Source: JAPOUP01 sp965203605
GTDB lineage: Bacteria > Pseudomonadota > Alphaproteobacteria > Rhodobacterales > Rhodobacteraceae
Direction: 5' to 3'
Assembly: GCA_965203605.1 (NCBI GenBank)
Contig: OZ241902.1
Coordinates: 3,224,001 to 3,288,000, forward strand
DNA length: 64,000 nt
The translations under genes and the position numbers were made by a program. The notes beneath the pieces are model-generated. The model searched no databases, was not told the origin of the DNA, and saw only the letters and a program-made list of their open reading frames with translations. Positions 34,242 through 42,379 of this stretch are shown piece after piece (position 1 is the stretch's first letter; each line of letters starts with the position of its first letter).

Positions 34242-35176
34242 GCAGCTATTCCATCACCGAGCCATCAAGTCGGCAGAAATGGGCTGCGGGCGTTCTCGTC
34301 GTGATCTATGCGCTTGTGACCCTGATGCCGTTGTTGTGGATATTCACCACCGGTTTCAAGACGTCTTCGGATGCTATCGCCTATCCACCGGAGATCACCT
34401 TCAGTCCCAGCCTGGAAGGTTACGTCAATCTCTTCACAACCCAGACCAGGCAAACGGAAGGGTATCTTGCGGAGAATCCCCCGCAGACCTGGTACGAGGA
34501 GATCGTTTACGATAAGGGCATGGTGATCGCGGGGCCATCGCGCTTCGGCGAACGGTTCCTGAACTCCGTAGTCATCGGTTTCGGTTCGACTTTCCTATCT
34601 GTTTTCCTTGGCACACTCGCGGCCTACGCGTTCTCGCGCTACCGGGTGCCGCTGAAGGATGATCTGTTGTTCTTCATTCTGTCCACTCGCATGATGCCTC
34701 CTATCGCTGTTGCGATTCCGATCTTTCTCATGTTCCGCGAAGTCGGCCTGTCGGATACACATCTGGGCATGATACTGCTATACACAGCGGTGAATCTCTC
34801 GCTCTCAGTCTGGCTATTGAAGGGCTTTATTGATGAAATCCCGCGCGAGTATGAAGAGGCTGCCCTGATCGACGGCTATACGCGGTTCCAGGCATTCTAC
34901 AAAGTCGTGCTGCCGCAAGCGGCGACCGGGATCGCGGCAACGGCCGTTTTCTGCCTGATCTTCGCCTGGAACGAGTACGCCTTTGCGGTGTTGCTGACCT
35001 CAGGTACGGCCCAGACAGCACCGCCGTTCATCCCGACCATAATCGGAGTCGCCGGTCAGGACTGGCCCGCCGTCGCCGCTGGGGCCACGCTGTTCCTACT
35101 GCCGGTTATGGCGTTCACCATCCTCCTCCGCAGGCACCTGCTTCGTGGCATCACCTTTGGAGCGGTGCGGAAATGA
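34238..35176 (+). CDS. Sugar ABC transporter permease (MalG/UgpE type)
   Basis: A 312-residue permease with six helices and the coupling motif E-Y-E-E-A-A-L-I-D-G-Y-T-R-F-Q-A-F-Y-K-V (EAA-type, Gly conserved). R-M-M-P-P-I-A-V-A-I-P and W-N-E-Y-A-F-A are typical MalG-family segments. A long periplasmic insert of about 60 residues follows helix 1, with Q-T-W-Y-E-E-I. The gene overlaps its neighbours at both ends by four bases. Confidence 0.93.
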   Translation: MSSYSITEPSSRQKWAAGVLVVIYALVTLMPLLWIFTTGFKTSSDAIAYPPEITFSPSLEGYVNLFTTQTRQTEGYLAENPPQTWYEEIVYDKGMVIAGPSRFGERFLNSVVIGFGSTFLSVFLGTLAAYAFSRYRVPLKDDLLFFILSTRMMPPIAVAIPIFLMFREVGLSDTHLGMILLYTAVNLSLSVWLLKGFIDEIPREYEEAALIDGYTRFQAFYKVVLPQAATGIAATAVFCLIFAWNEYAFAVLLTSGTAQTAPPFIPTIIGVAGQDWPAVAAGATLFLLPVMAFTILLRRHLLRGITFGAVRK

Positions 35177-35361
35177 GCGGCTTCCTTGATGACCTCTTAC
35201 GCCTCAGGCGCGGAGCATGGGAGATGGTCGCCTCGGTCGTTATCGCCATTGGTGTTGTCATGCTGATGCAGCCCTTCTTCCTGGTTGCGTTCACATACTC
35301 GTTTATCGTGACGCTGGTTGGCACGGTGATGTTCATCGTCGTAAGCCATTTCCGTGAGTGA
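35173..35361 (+). CDS. Small membrane protein of the sugar ABC operon
   Basis: A 62-residue protein with two hydrophobic helices (V-A-S-V-V-I-A-I-G-V-V-M-L-M and F-I-V-T-L-V-G-T-V-M-F-I-V-V). The ATG overlaps the stop of the upstream permease, and the frame has good coding character. Small two-helix proteins of this kind occur beside permeases in several proteobacterial polyol and glycerol-type ABC operons. Its function, perhaps assembly or an accessory subunit, is unknown. Confidence 0.75.
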   Translation: MSGFLDDLLRLRRGAWEMVASVVIAIGVVMLMQPFFLVAFTYSFIVTLVGTVMFIVVSHFRE

Positions 35362-35801
35362 GAACCCAGCCAGCAATGAACGCGTCAAAACCCTTTGATT
35401 TGAAGAGGACATCCGTTGGCTCAGGTGACGCACACAAAGGCAAGGCATTTGTGGGGGTGCGTTACATTACCGACACTTCAAGCCGACACGAAGTCTGGTT
35501 GGCAGGCAGACTCGGGAGTCCGGTTACGGGAGCGGGGGCTCCAGCGATCAAGCCTGTCAAAGGAGGGCCGTTTGGCGGTCATCAGCCTATTCGCGCAATG
35601 ACCGCTGCGGACGAGCTTGGAATCTCTGTCTTCCTCTGCCCGTTCAGGTCGATGCGACGTCATGTCGATATAGGATTGCAGTGCATCTGGACCCTCAGGC
35701 GGACCGTCGGGATCTACGGTCGGGCAGCCATCGACTTCATTTTTCATTTGAACTTCACGGGCGTCAATTCAAGCGACGAGGAGATGCTGCGCCTTGGCTG
35801 A
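35358..35801 (+). CDS. Possible protein filling the gap before the first ATPase gene
   Basis: A 147-residue frame from GTG 35358 overlaps the previous stop (GTGA) and ends eight bases inside the next gene, exactly as an operon member would. Against it, the first half uses codons unlike its neighbours (many A- or T-ending) and no family is recognised. It may instead be a 430-base spacer. No alternative gene or clear promoter was seen in the interval. Confidence 0.3.
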   Translation: MRTQPAMNASKPFDLKRTSVGSGDAHKGKAFVGVRYITDTSSRHEVWLAGRLGSPVTGAGAPAIKPVKGGPFGGHQPIRAMTAADELGISVFLCPFRSMRRHVDIGLQCIWTLRRTVGIYGRAAIDFIFHLNFTGVNSSDEEMLRLG

Positions 35802-36891
35802 GGTCCGTATCCAAAATCTGCGCAAGGAATTCGGCGACTTCGTTGCCGTGCAGTCCTCGTCATTTACGGTTGAGGATGGTGAGTTCTTTATGCTTCTGGG
35901 CCCTTCTGGCTGCGGCAAGACAACCACCCTTCGGATGATTGCCGGACTCGAGCTGCCGACTTCGGGGGAAATCTTCATCGATGGCCAGGAAGTTGGGCAG
36001 AAGCCTTCAAGAGATCGAGATATTGCGTTTGTCTTCCAAATGTTTGCGCTCTACCCCCACATGAACGTGCGGAAGAATATCAGCTATCCGCTCGCCAGCC
36101 AAGGTATGCGCCGCAACCAAATCAGGCGGAAGGTCGCCGAGGTCGCCGGCATCCTCGGAATCGAGGACATTCTTGAGTCGCCCGTCAGTGGGCTTTCCGG
36201 TGGCGACCGGCAACGTGTCGCACTGGGTCGAGCGATCGTGCGTAATCCGAAGTGCTTCTTGATGGACGAGCCACTCGGGGCGCTTGACGCGGAATTCCGC
36301 GAACATATGGCCGAAGAGTTGCGCAACCTACATGATCGTATGGCCGCCACGACTGTCTACGTCACTCACGATCAGCTCGAAGCCATGCAGATGGGTGACA
36401 AGATTGTGGTGATGAACCACGGCGTGATCGAGCAGTTCGGCACCCCTCAGGATATCTACGACAAGCCTGCCACAATGTTCGTCGCCGGCTTCATCGGTTC
36501 GCCATCCATGAATTTCCTGAAGTTCCACGGCAATGTCAAAGTGGGCGCGACGAGTGTCGAGATCGATGACCAGTCCTTTGGCGTGCCGAAACTGCGTGAG
36601 GGCTTTGTGGGTGAGTTGGCCTTCGGCGTCAGACCGGAGCACGTTCGCCTTTCTGAACACTCATCGTATCGTGCCGAGATCGTCACGAGTGAGTATCTTG
36701 GAACAACGCAGATCGTGACGCTTCAGTCCCGTTACGGCTATGTGAAGGCGCGTGTCGCTTCGGATCAGGTCATACGGGTTGGTGAAACAGTCGGTTTGGA
36801 CTTCAATGCAGCGGCCGTAACGCTGTTCGACAACCGGTCAGGGTGCGCCATTCGCTCAGCGTTGAACGAAGGCGTACTGTCGCATGGCTGA
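35794..36891 (+). CDS. Sugar ABC transporter ATPase (UgpC/MalK type), first of two
   Basis: A 365-residue ATPase. Walker A is G-P-S-G-C-G-K-T-T-T, Q-loop F-V-F-Q-M-F-A-L-Y-P-H-M, signature L-S-G-G-D-R-Q-R-V-A-L-G-R-A (Asp in place of Gln), Walker B C-F-L-M-D-E-P-L-G-A-L-D-A and H-loop Y-V-T-H-D. A regulatory TOBE-like region follows residue 240. TTG 35794 is used because no ATG or GTG is available before the family start A-E-V-R-I-Q-N-L. It overlaps the second ATPase gene by eight bases; the two probably form a heterodimer. Confidence 0.92.
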   Translation: MAEVRIQNLRKEFGDFVAVQSSSFTVEDGEFFMLLGPSGCGKTTTLRMIAGLELPTSGEIFIDGQEVGQKPSRDRDIAFVFQMFALYPHMNVRKNISYPLASQGMRRNQIRRKVAEVAGILGIEDILESPVSGLSGGDRQRVALGRAIVRNPKCFLMDEPLGALDAEFREHMAEELRNLHDRMAATTVYVTHDQLEAMQMGDKIVVMNHGVIEQFGTPQDIYDKPATMFVAGFIGSPSMNFLKFHGNVKVGATSVEIDDQSFGVPKLREGFVGELAFGVRPEHVRLSEHSSYRAEIVTSEYLGTTQIVTLQSRYGYVKARVASDQVIRVGETVGLDFNAAAVTLFDNRSGCAIRSALNEGVLSHG

Positions 36892-37879
36892 TTTCCTGCT
36901 CCGGAATGTGACCAAGACCTTTGGCGCCACGGTCGCGGTTGAGCGCCTGAACCTGACGATCGTCGACGGTGCCTTCGTCGTGCTATTGGGTCCCACGGGT
37001 GCGGGCAAGACCACGACATTGCGCCTGATCTCCGGACTCGAGCACCCGGACGACGGTGACATAGCAATCGACGGCCGCTCCGTTATCAACGACACGCCAG
37101 CGCAGCGCAACGTGGCGATGGTCTTCCAGCAGTACTCGCTGTACCCGCATATGAGCGTTCGCGAAAACCTGGCATTCCCGCTCAAGTCGCCGATCCTAAG
37201 GACGCCGGTGGACAAAATCGAGCGCCGCGTGCTTGAAGTTGCCGAAGTGCTCCACATTTCCGAGAAGCTTGACAACAGGGCGACGGCGCTTTCGGGCGGC
37301 GAGATGCAACGTGTCTCCATCGGTCGGGCGCTTGTCCGGGATCCCTCCATATTTCTCATGGACGAGCCGCTGAGTTCGCTGGATGCCAAACTGCGTGCGG
37401 AACTGCGCATTGAGCTCAAGCGGATCCATGCCAGTCTAGGCGCGACGCTTCTCTATGTCACCCATGACCAGATCGAGGCGATGACCATGGCCACAAGCGT
37501 CGGGGTGCTGGATCAGGGTCGCTTGGTTCAGTTCGGTGCGCCGCGCGAGATATACGAGGATCCAGTCAACCTCTATGTGGCTGGTCGACTGGGCATTCCA
37601 CGCATCAATGTGTTGCCAGCCGAGTTCTTCGCCGGTGCGCCCGTGGGTGCGAAGACCATAGGCCTGAGGCCTGAACATGTCCGACAGGGAGAGGGCAGGC
37701 AGGCCCAGGTTTCGAGAATCGAGCATCTCGGCGATCAGACCCGGTTGCACCTCCGGCTTGAAAGCCACGACATTGTCACACTGACAGATGTTCACACCGA
37801 TTTGGAGGCAGGGGATACCGTCCAGATCGAGCCATGCGGTGCGCTCTATTTCGATTCCGCAGGCAATCGCGTTCGTTGA
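36884..37879 (+). CDS. Sugar ABC transporter ATPase, second of two
   Basis: A 331-residue ATPase distinct from its upstream neighbour. Walker A is G-P-T-G-A-G-K-T-T-T, Q-loop M-V-F-Q-Q-Y-S-L-Y-P-H-M, signature L-S-G-G-E-M-Q-R-V-S-I-G-R-A, and Walker B I-F-L-M-D-E-P-L-S-S-L-D-A-K-L. The C-terminal TOBE region is short. Two different ATPases are also found in the glycerol-type (GlpS/GlpT) ABC transporters, supporting a polyol or triose substrate. dhaKL starts 11 bases downstream. Confidence 0.93.
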   Translation: MADFLLRNVTKTFGATVAVERLNLTIVDGAFVVLLGPTGAGKTTTLRLISGLEHPDDGDIAIDGRSVINDTPAQRNVAMVFQQYSLYPHMSVRENLAFPLKSPILRTPVDKIERRVLEVAEVLHISEKLDNRATALSGGEMQRVSIGRALVRDPSIFLMDEPLSSLDAKLRAELRIELKRIHASLGATLLYVTHDQIEAMTMATSVGVLDQGRLVQFGAPREIYEDPVNLYVAGRLGIPRINVLPAEFFAGAPVGAKTIGLRPEHVRQGEGRQAQVSRIEHLGDQTRLHLRLESHDIVTLTDVHTDLEAGDTVQIEPCGALYFDSAGNRVR

Positions 37880-37890
37880 GGAGAAACGAG

Positions 37891-39510
37891 ATGAACCAGT
37901 TCATAAATTCCAGGGAAACGCTTGTCACGGAAGCCGTTGATGGGATGCTTCGGCATGCAGGTGGCAGGCTCGCACGTCTGGACGGTTATCCGCACATCAA
38001 GGTTGTCGTGCGCAATGACTGGGACCGCTCAAAGGTGGCGCTGGTATCCGGTGGTGGCTCCGGCCACGAACCCAGCCACGTTGGATTCGTCGGCCAGGGC
38101 ATGTTGACAGCCGCCGTGTGCGGTGAAGTATTCGCCTCGCCGTCGGTCGACGCGGTGCTGGCTGGAATTCTCGCGGTCACCGGAAAGGCGGGATGCCTGT
38201 TGATCGTCAAGAACTATACCGGCGACCGCCTGAATTTCGGCTTGGCGGCCGAGCGGGCCCGTGCGTTCGGTCTCAGTGTCAAGATGGTCATCGTCGACGA
38301 CGATATCGCGCTACCTGAGCTGCCGCAGGCGCGAGGTGTGGCCGGTACGCTCTTCGTGCACAAGATCGCTGGTGCTCTGGCTGACCAGGGTGCCGATCTT
38401 GAGACCGTGATGAAGGCAGCGAACAGGGCGATTGGAGGCGTTTCATCGATCGGCATGTCGCTCGATTCCTGTACGGTGCCGGGTAGCGTCAAGGACAGCC
38501 GAATTCCTGTGGGCAAGGCAGAGCTTGGCCTGGGCATTCACGGCGAACCCGGTGTGGAACAGGTTGACTTCTCAACCGCGGCCGCGGCCATAAAGATGGT
38601 CGCCAGTCGCCTGGCTTCGAAGTTGGCGCCGACGTTCCACGCTGCTCTGGTCAACAACCTCGGCAGTGCAACCCCCCTTGAGATGTCGGTTCTCGTGGAA
38701 GAACTCCTGAAGTCCCAGATTGGTGACCGCATCCGTTGGGTAATCGGACCGGCACCATTGATGACTTCACTCGATATGCGCGGCTTTTCGGTGTCGCTTC
38801 TGCCGGTTGCCAAGGCTGAAGAGGCGGCGCTCATGGCACCTGTCGTCTGCGAGGCTTGGCCGGGCTGCCACGCGGTCGGCGATATCAGGATTCTTCCACT
38901 GCCGGATGGCCTGACACCGATCGCACCGATGCCGTCTAGCCACACGGTGAATCGTTCGTTCATCGAGAGTTGCTGCTTGCTCTTCATCGATTCCGAGGAT
39001 GATCTCAACGCGTTGGACCTCAAGGCAGGCGACGGCGACACCGGAAGCACATTGGCGACCGCGGCCCGTGCGCTGATCGATGCGCTGGACCGTTTGCCAC
39101 AGGCCGACATCACCCAACTCCTTCGCGCAATCGGCCTTGAACTCAGCCAAACCATGGGCGGGTCTTCAGGAGTGTTGCTTGCGATTTTCTTCGCTGCGGC
39201 TGGAGATGCTTCGGCAAGCGGCGATGGCATGATCGACGCGCTGAAGGCCGCCCTAAATCGGGTGCAGGAGGTGGGCGGTGCCCGTCCGGGAGATCGTACA
39301 ATGATCGACGCGCTCGCTCCCGCACTCGACAGCCTCAGCCAAGGATTCGCGGCTGCCGCCCGGGCCGCACGTCTGGGTGCTGACGCCACTGCGAAGATGG
39401 ATCAGGCGCGGGCTGGCCGTGCGAGTTACATAGCTTCCGAGCACTTGCTCGGCCACAATGATCCGGGTGCAGAGGCCGTCGCACGATTGTTCGAGCATTT
39501 GGCGACCTGA
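37891..39510 (+). CDS. Single-chain dihydroxyacetone kinase (DhaK-DhaL fusion)
   Basis: A 539-residue ATP-dependent kinase converting dihydroxyacetone to its phosphate, or acting on a related C3-C4 ketose. The DhaK domain (1-330) has S-G-G-G-S-G-H-E-P (53-61), L-I-V-K-N-Y-T-G-D and the substrate-binding His217 in G-I-H-G-E-P-G. The DhaL domain (about 355-539) has the metal-binding A-G-D-G-D-T-G-S-T-L (379-388) and the M-G-G-S-S-G-V-L nucleotide segment. RBS GAGG precedes ATG 37891. It is last in the sugar ABC operon, so the imported substrate or its oxidation product is probably phosphorylated by this enzyme. Confidence 0.93.
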   Translation: MNQFINSRETLVTEAVDGMLRHAGGRLARLDGYPHIKVVVRNDWDRSKVALVSGGGSGHEPSHVGFVGQGMLTAAVCGEVFASPSVDAVLAGILAVTGKAGCLLIVKNYTGDRLNFGLAAERARAFGLSVKMVIVDDDIALPELPQARGVAGTLFVHKIAGALADQGADLETVMKAANRAIGGVSSIGMSLDSCTVPGSVKDSRIPVGKAELGLGIHGEPGVEQVDFSTAAAAIKMVASRLASKLAPTFHAALVNNLGSATPLEMSVLVEELLKSQIGDRIRWVIGPAPLMTSLDMRGFSVSLLPVAKAEEAALMAPVVCEAWPGCHAVGDIRILPLPDGLTPIAPMPSSHTVNRSFIESCCLLFIDSEDDLNALDLKAGDGDTGSTLATAARALIDALDRLPQADITQLLRAIGLELSQTMGGSSGVLLAIFFAAAGDASASGDGMIDALKAALNRVQEVGGARPGDRTMIDALAPALDSLSQGFAAAARAARLGADATAKMDQARAGRASYIASEHLLGHNDPGAEAVARLFEHLAT

Positions 39511-39678
39511 GCGTCCGCAGTGTCGCAATTGGAAATGGAGAGTTTAAAAGAAAAGAATTCCTGACGGGAATTGCTGATAAGTCCCTATTTTTTCCACCTG
39601 TCACACTTTCCACCTTGGGTCGCACCATATCCCTTCCACCGAGTGTCGCCTTTCTCCGGCTTCAGGTGTCCGGGATAC

Positions 39679-41064
39679 TCAGAAATCAGGCGAAACGGGG
39701 CTATCCCCGCATTCACACGGCGTCCGACGGCATTTCCGGCAGGCGGGCGGGCGCTGGTTCGTGATGTTTCTTTCCCGGATGTCCCTCCCCGTCAGCCCGT
39801 AAAGGAATGCGGAGTTGGGTGAGGCCCGACTGGCCGTCCCGGACAGGATTCCGACCATCCCTGCCCTGTCTTCTTCGGAAAGATCGTCAAACAGCGCATC
39901 GACCAGGCCGGGAATCCCCTCATCGGGTATTCTATCGCGGAACACCTGTCGCAGCGCATCCGTGATCCGTGCCCGTTCCCGTATCTCAAGGGTGGACGGG
40001 ATACGCTGTGCGGACACGGTCTGGAGATAGTCATACGCGGTCGTCCTGTAGGATAGGGAGACCGCCTCCCCCAGAACATCGGTTGCTCCCGTTTCATAGA
40101 ACTCGATCAGCCCGAGAATGTAGGGCGTCCGGTCGACCCCGATGAAGGTGAGCGGGGGCAGGCCAGCGCGCAGCAGCGGTTCGTTGGACAGGAGACGGCC
40201 CATTCGCTTGTTCCCATCCCCGAAAACCTGCAGATAGGATATTCCAGCAAGCAGAAGGAAAGACGCCTCGAACGGGTTCCCGACCTGTCTGGCCTTCGCC
40301 AGGAGGTCGCCGAGCGCGGAAGCGAGAAGGATGCGGTCGGATGAAGGTCGGTAACTGGTGGCCGAGATACGCACCTGACCCTGCCGTATCCTGCCCAGAT
40401 CGGCGGGGTCCATGAGGTCCCGCATCATCAGGACATGGCGACGGCACACCGATTCCGTGTCGGGGAAAGTCTTCTCCAGCCCGTCAAGCATGTCTGAGAT
40501 GGTTGCCTTGTGATTCAGGATCATAGCCGTCTCCAGCCGGTTCCGACCTGACGCTTCTTGGCCGTACTTGATCAGTATTTCGGTCGAGAGATGGTCATAG
40601 GTGTTCCCCTCCAGGTTCGATGAGGCCCAGGACAGATCGATCAGGAACCGTTCCGCGACCGCTTGGCTCCAGACCAGGGCGTCAGGACGCCGCCCGCCCG
40701 CCCGATCGACTGCCTCCTGCATCCGAACGGCCGACTCCTCCGGCAGCCATCGGGTCTCGTTCGGAACGTAGCGGCCAATCCGGTCAGGGTCATAGGGGAT
40801 GGGGGTGCGATACCACGGATCCGTTGCCACGCGTCGGGCGTCCGGCGTGAGGGAGAACCGCGCACCGCGCGTCTCCCCCTCCTTGACGAGAAGGCCCCGT
40901 CCGATCAGGCCGCCCATGACACGGGACATCGTGGCCTGGCTGGGTGCCTTGGGCATGCAGGACATCACTTCGCGCTGGCTGACAGGATGGGGACTGCCCA
41001 GCAGCGCCTCAATGACGGCGCGTTCCCACGCACTCAGGTTCCGTATCTCAAGGATGGCATGCAT
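39679..41064 (-). CDS. Fic domain protein with winged-helix N-terminus, motif His missing
   Basis: A 461-residue protein. Residues 1-80 form a winged-helix-like region (S-Q-R-E-V-M-S-C-M, then M-S-R-V-M-G-G-L-I-G-R-G-L-L-V). The Fic part carries the inhibitory-type motif S-S-N-L-E-G-N (148-154). The Fic core is Q-V-F-G-D-G-N-K-R-M-G-R (279-290), where Gln279 occupies the place of the catalytic His of HxFx(D/E)GN(G/K)R. AMPylation activity is therefore doubtful. The tail has C-R-K-C-x(4)-C-E-C, a possible metal site. ATG 41064 is chosen; the open frame continues to 41175. Two tandem 11-bp repeats lie just upstream. Confidence 0.85.
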   Translation of the reverse strand: MHAILEIRNLSAWERAVIEALLGSPHPVSQREVMSCMPKAPSQATMSRVMGGLIGRGLLVKEGETRGARFSLTPDARRVATDPWYRTPIPYDPDRIGRYVPNETRWLPEESAVRMQEAVDRAGGRRPDALVWSQAVAERFLIDLSWASSNLEGNTYDHLSTEILIKYGQEASGRNRLETAMILNHKATISDMLDGLEKTFPDTESVCRRHVLMMRDLMDPADLGRIRQGQVRISATSYRPSSDRILLASALGDLLAKARQVGNPFEASFLLLAGISYLQVFGDGNKRMGRLLSNEPLLRAGLPPLTFIGVDRTPYILGLIEFYETGATDVLGEAVSLSYRTTAYDYLQTVSAQRIPSTLEIRERARITDALRQVFRDRIPDEGIPGLVDALFDDLSEEDRAGMVGILSGTASRASPNSAFLYGLTGRDIRERNITNQRPPACRKCRRTPCECGDSPVSPDF

Positions 41065-41073
41065 GTGACCACA

Positions 41074-41095
41074 GATATATCCATGATTTATCCAT
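41074..41095 (-). repeat. Two tandem 11-bp repeats before the fic gene
   Basis: On the plus strand, GATATATCCAT (41074-41084) is followed directly by GATTTATCCAT (41085-41095), 10 of 11 identical. They lie 10-31 bases before the fic start and may be an operator for the protein's own winged-helix domain. Confidence 0.6.
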
Positions 41096-41185
41096 GTAAT
41101 GCTGGACCATGCCCTATGCAAGGTAAGTGAATGAATGGGATACATGAAAATGCTGGAATCACTGGAATTATTCAAGTGCGCCGAT

Positions 41186-41785
41186 TCAAGAATGAATGAC
41201 GGATAAATTCACAGGAGACATCAATATGTACTTCTGGACGGAAAAGGGCCGTTCCTGGCGTCCGTACCGGATCGCGTAACGCAGGACGCTGCTCGGGTCG
41301 AAAGGCGAGGGAACGGCTTCGAACCTGGAATTCACCGTCTTCAGCACCGCGGGCAGGTCCGGCTCCATCCGGTCCTCCACCGCGATGGAGATGGCGGGAA
41401 ACTGTCCGATGTCCACATCGCCTGTTCGCGCCAACACGGCGGACGGACGGAAGCCGAGCATCGGGGGATAGCACTGGAAGGCGAGGGATCCCACAAGCAC
41501 GGCGCGCAGACGAAAGGCACCCGCTTCGGCCAGCGCGGCCAGAACGTTCCCGCTCAGGGCGTCAGGGCCGGGCATCCTCGCGGCCCGGAGGGACCGGACC
41601 ATGTCCGCGCGTTCCTTCCGCGCGTCCGCGATGCCTCCTCTCTCCTCGATTCGGCGTCGCAGGACAGGCGTGTCGGGGCCGAGATACCGTGCGGGTGGAC
41701 GTGCGCCGTTCCGGGACGGGGACTGCCAGTACCAGTATTTCCGGCCCCTCACCGTTTTGATATGGGCCGAACCGTCCGCGTCCAT
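41186..41785 (-). CDS. GSU2403-type nucleotidyltransferase-fold protein, truncated
   Basis: A 199-residue protein matching the front part of the GSU2403 nucleotidyltransferase-fold family. It has V-R-G-R-K-Y-W-Y-W, R-Y-L-G-P-D-T-P, then the core A-V-L-V-G-S-L-A-F-Q-C-Y and T-G-D-V-D-I-G-Q-F with the GS and DxD nucleotidyltransferase elements, and A-V-E-D-R-M-E-P. Relatives are longer; here the sequence stops soon after the S-V-Q-K-Y-I-L-M-S-P segment, so the C-terminal domain is missing. The frame is open upstream to the MNT stop without another start. Activity is uncertain. Confidence 0.7.
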   Translation of the reverse strand: MDADGSAHIKTVRGRKYWYWQSPSRNGARPPARYLGPDTPVLRRRIEERGGIADARKERADMVRSLRAARMPGPDALSGNVLAALAEAGAFRLRAVLVGSLAFQCYPPMLGFRPSAVLARTGDVDIGQFPAISIAVEDRMEPDLPAVLKTVNSRFEAVPSPFDPSSVLRYAIRYGRQERPFSVQKYILMSPVNLSVIHS

Positions 41786-41953
41786 GATCTCCCGGAAGCT
41801 GCCGGTCCAGGCCTTTTCGCCGTTATACTCAGGTTTAGGATTCGTGTATAACGCTTGTTGCGCATCGGCAGGCCGCGAGACGCAGGTCTTTCCTTTTCCT
41901 GAAGGAGAGACCCGACTTTCCTGTCGACTGGCGCGGGCAGGGGCGAGCGCGTC

Positions 41954-42238
41954 TCAAACCGCATGGAGAAGAGCCACGTTTTCGTCCGACAGGTCATCCG
42001 CGACCATGCGTTCGATGGGAATCCGGACCGATGGCGGTCGCCCCTGCAGGTCGATTGTCAGGTCGATATCGGAATGCGCCATGAAATTCCCTTTGGCGAG
42101 CGAGCCGAACAGGGTCGGCCTCACGCCCAGGGACTTCAGGTCGGCCTCCAGATGCGCCCACGCGGCCAGCGCCTGGGCCTGGCGGTCGGCCGTACGTCTG
42201 GCGATGATCATCTCCCCATGCGTCATGTTGGTCTCCAT
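41954..42238 (-). CDS. Minimal nucleotidyltransferase (MNT) domain protein
   Basis: A 94-residue stand-alone nucleotidyltransferase domain with the signature G-S-L-A-K-G-N-F-M-A-H-S-D-I-D-L (GSx10DxD), preceded by a helical N-terminus. Such proteins are typically the antitoxin of HEPN-MNT pairs, where they AMPylate the HEPN toxin. No HEPN gene (RxxxxH) is seen on either side. ATG 42238 has GGAGGAAGCGG directly upstream. It is followed on the same strand by the GSU2403-type and Fic genes. Confidence 0.8.
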   Translation of the reverse strand: METNMTHGEMIIARRTADRQAQALAAWAHLEADLKSLGVRPTLFGSLAKGNFMAHSDIDLTIDLQGRPPSVRIPIERMVADDLSDENVALLHAV

Positions 42239-42379
42239 CCGCTTCCTCCGGGAATAGGACGGACGGCCTGAATGGTCAATTGTGGGAGCCTCTTGCGGAA
42301 GGTCCGTGAATTTTTTTTCGTGGACTTTCCGGCCTGGATCGGCCATCCCGCCGCCAGACAGGCAAAAGCCGGGCAGGAA

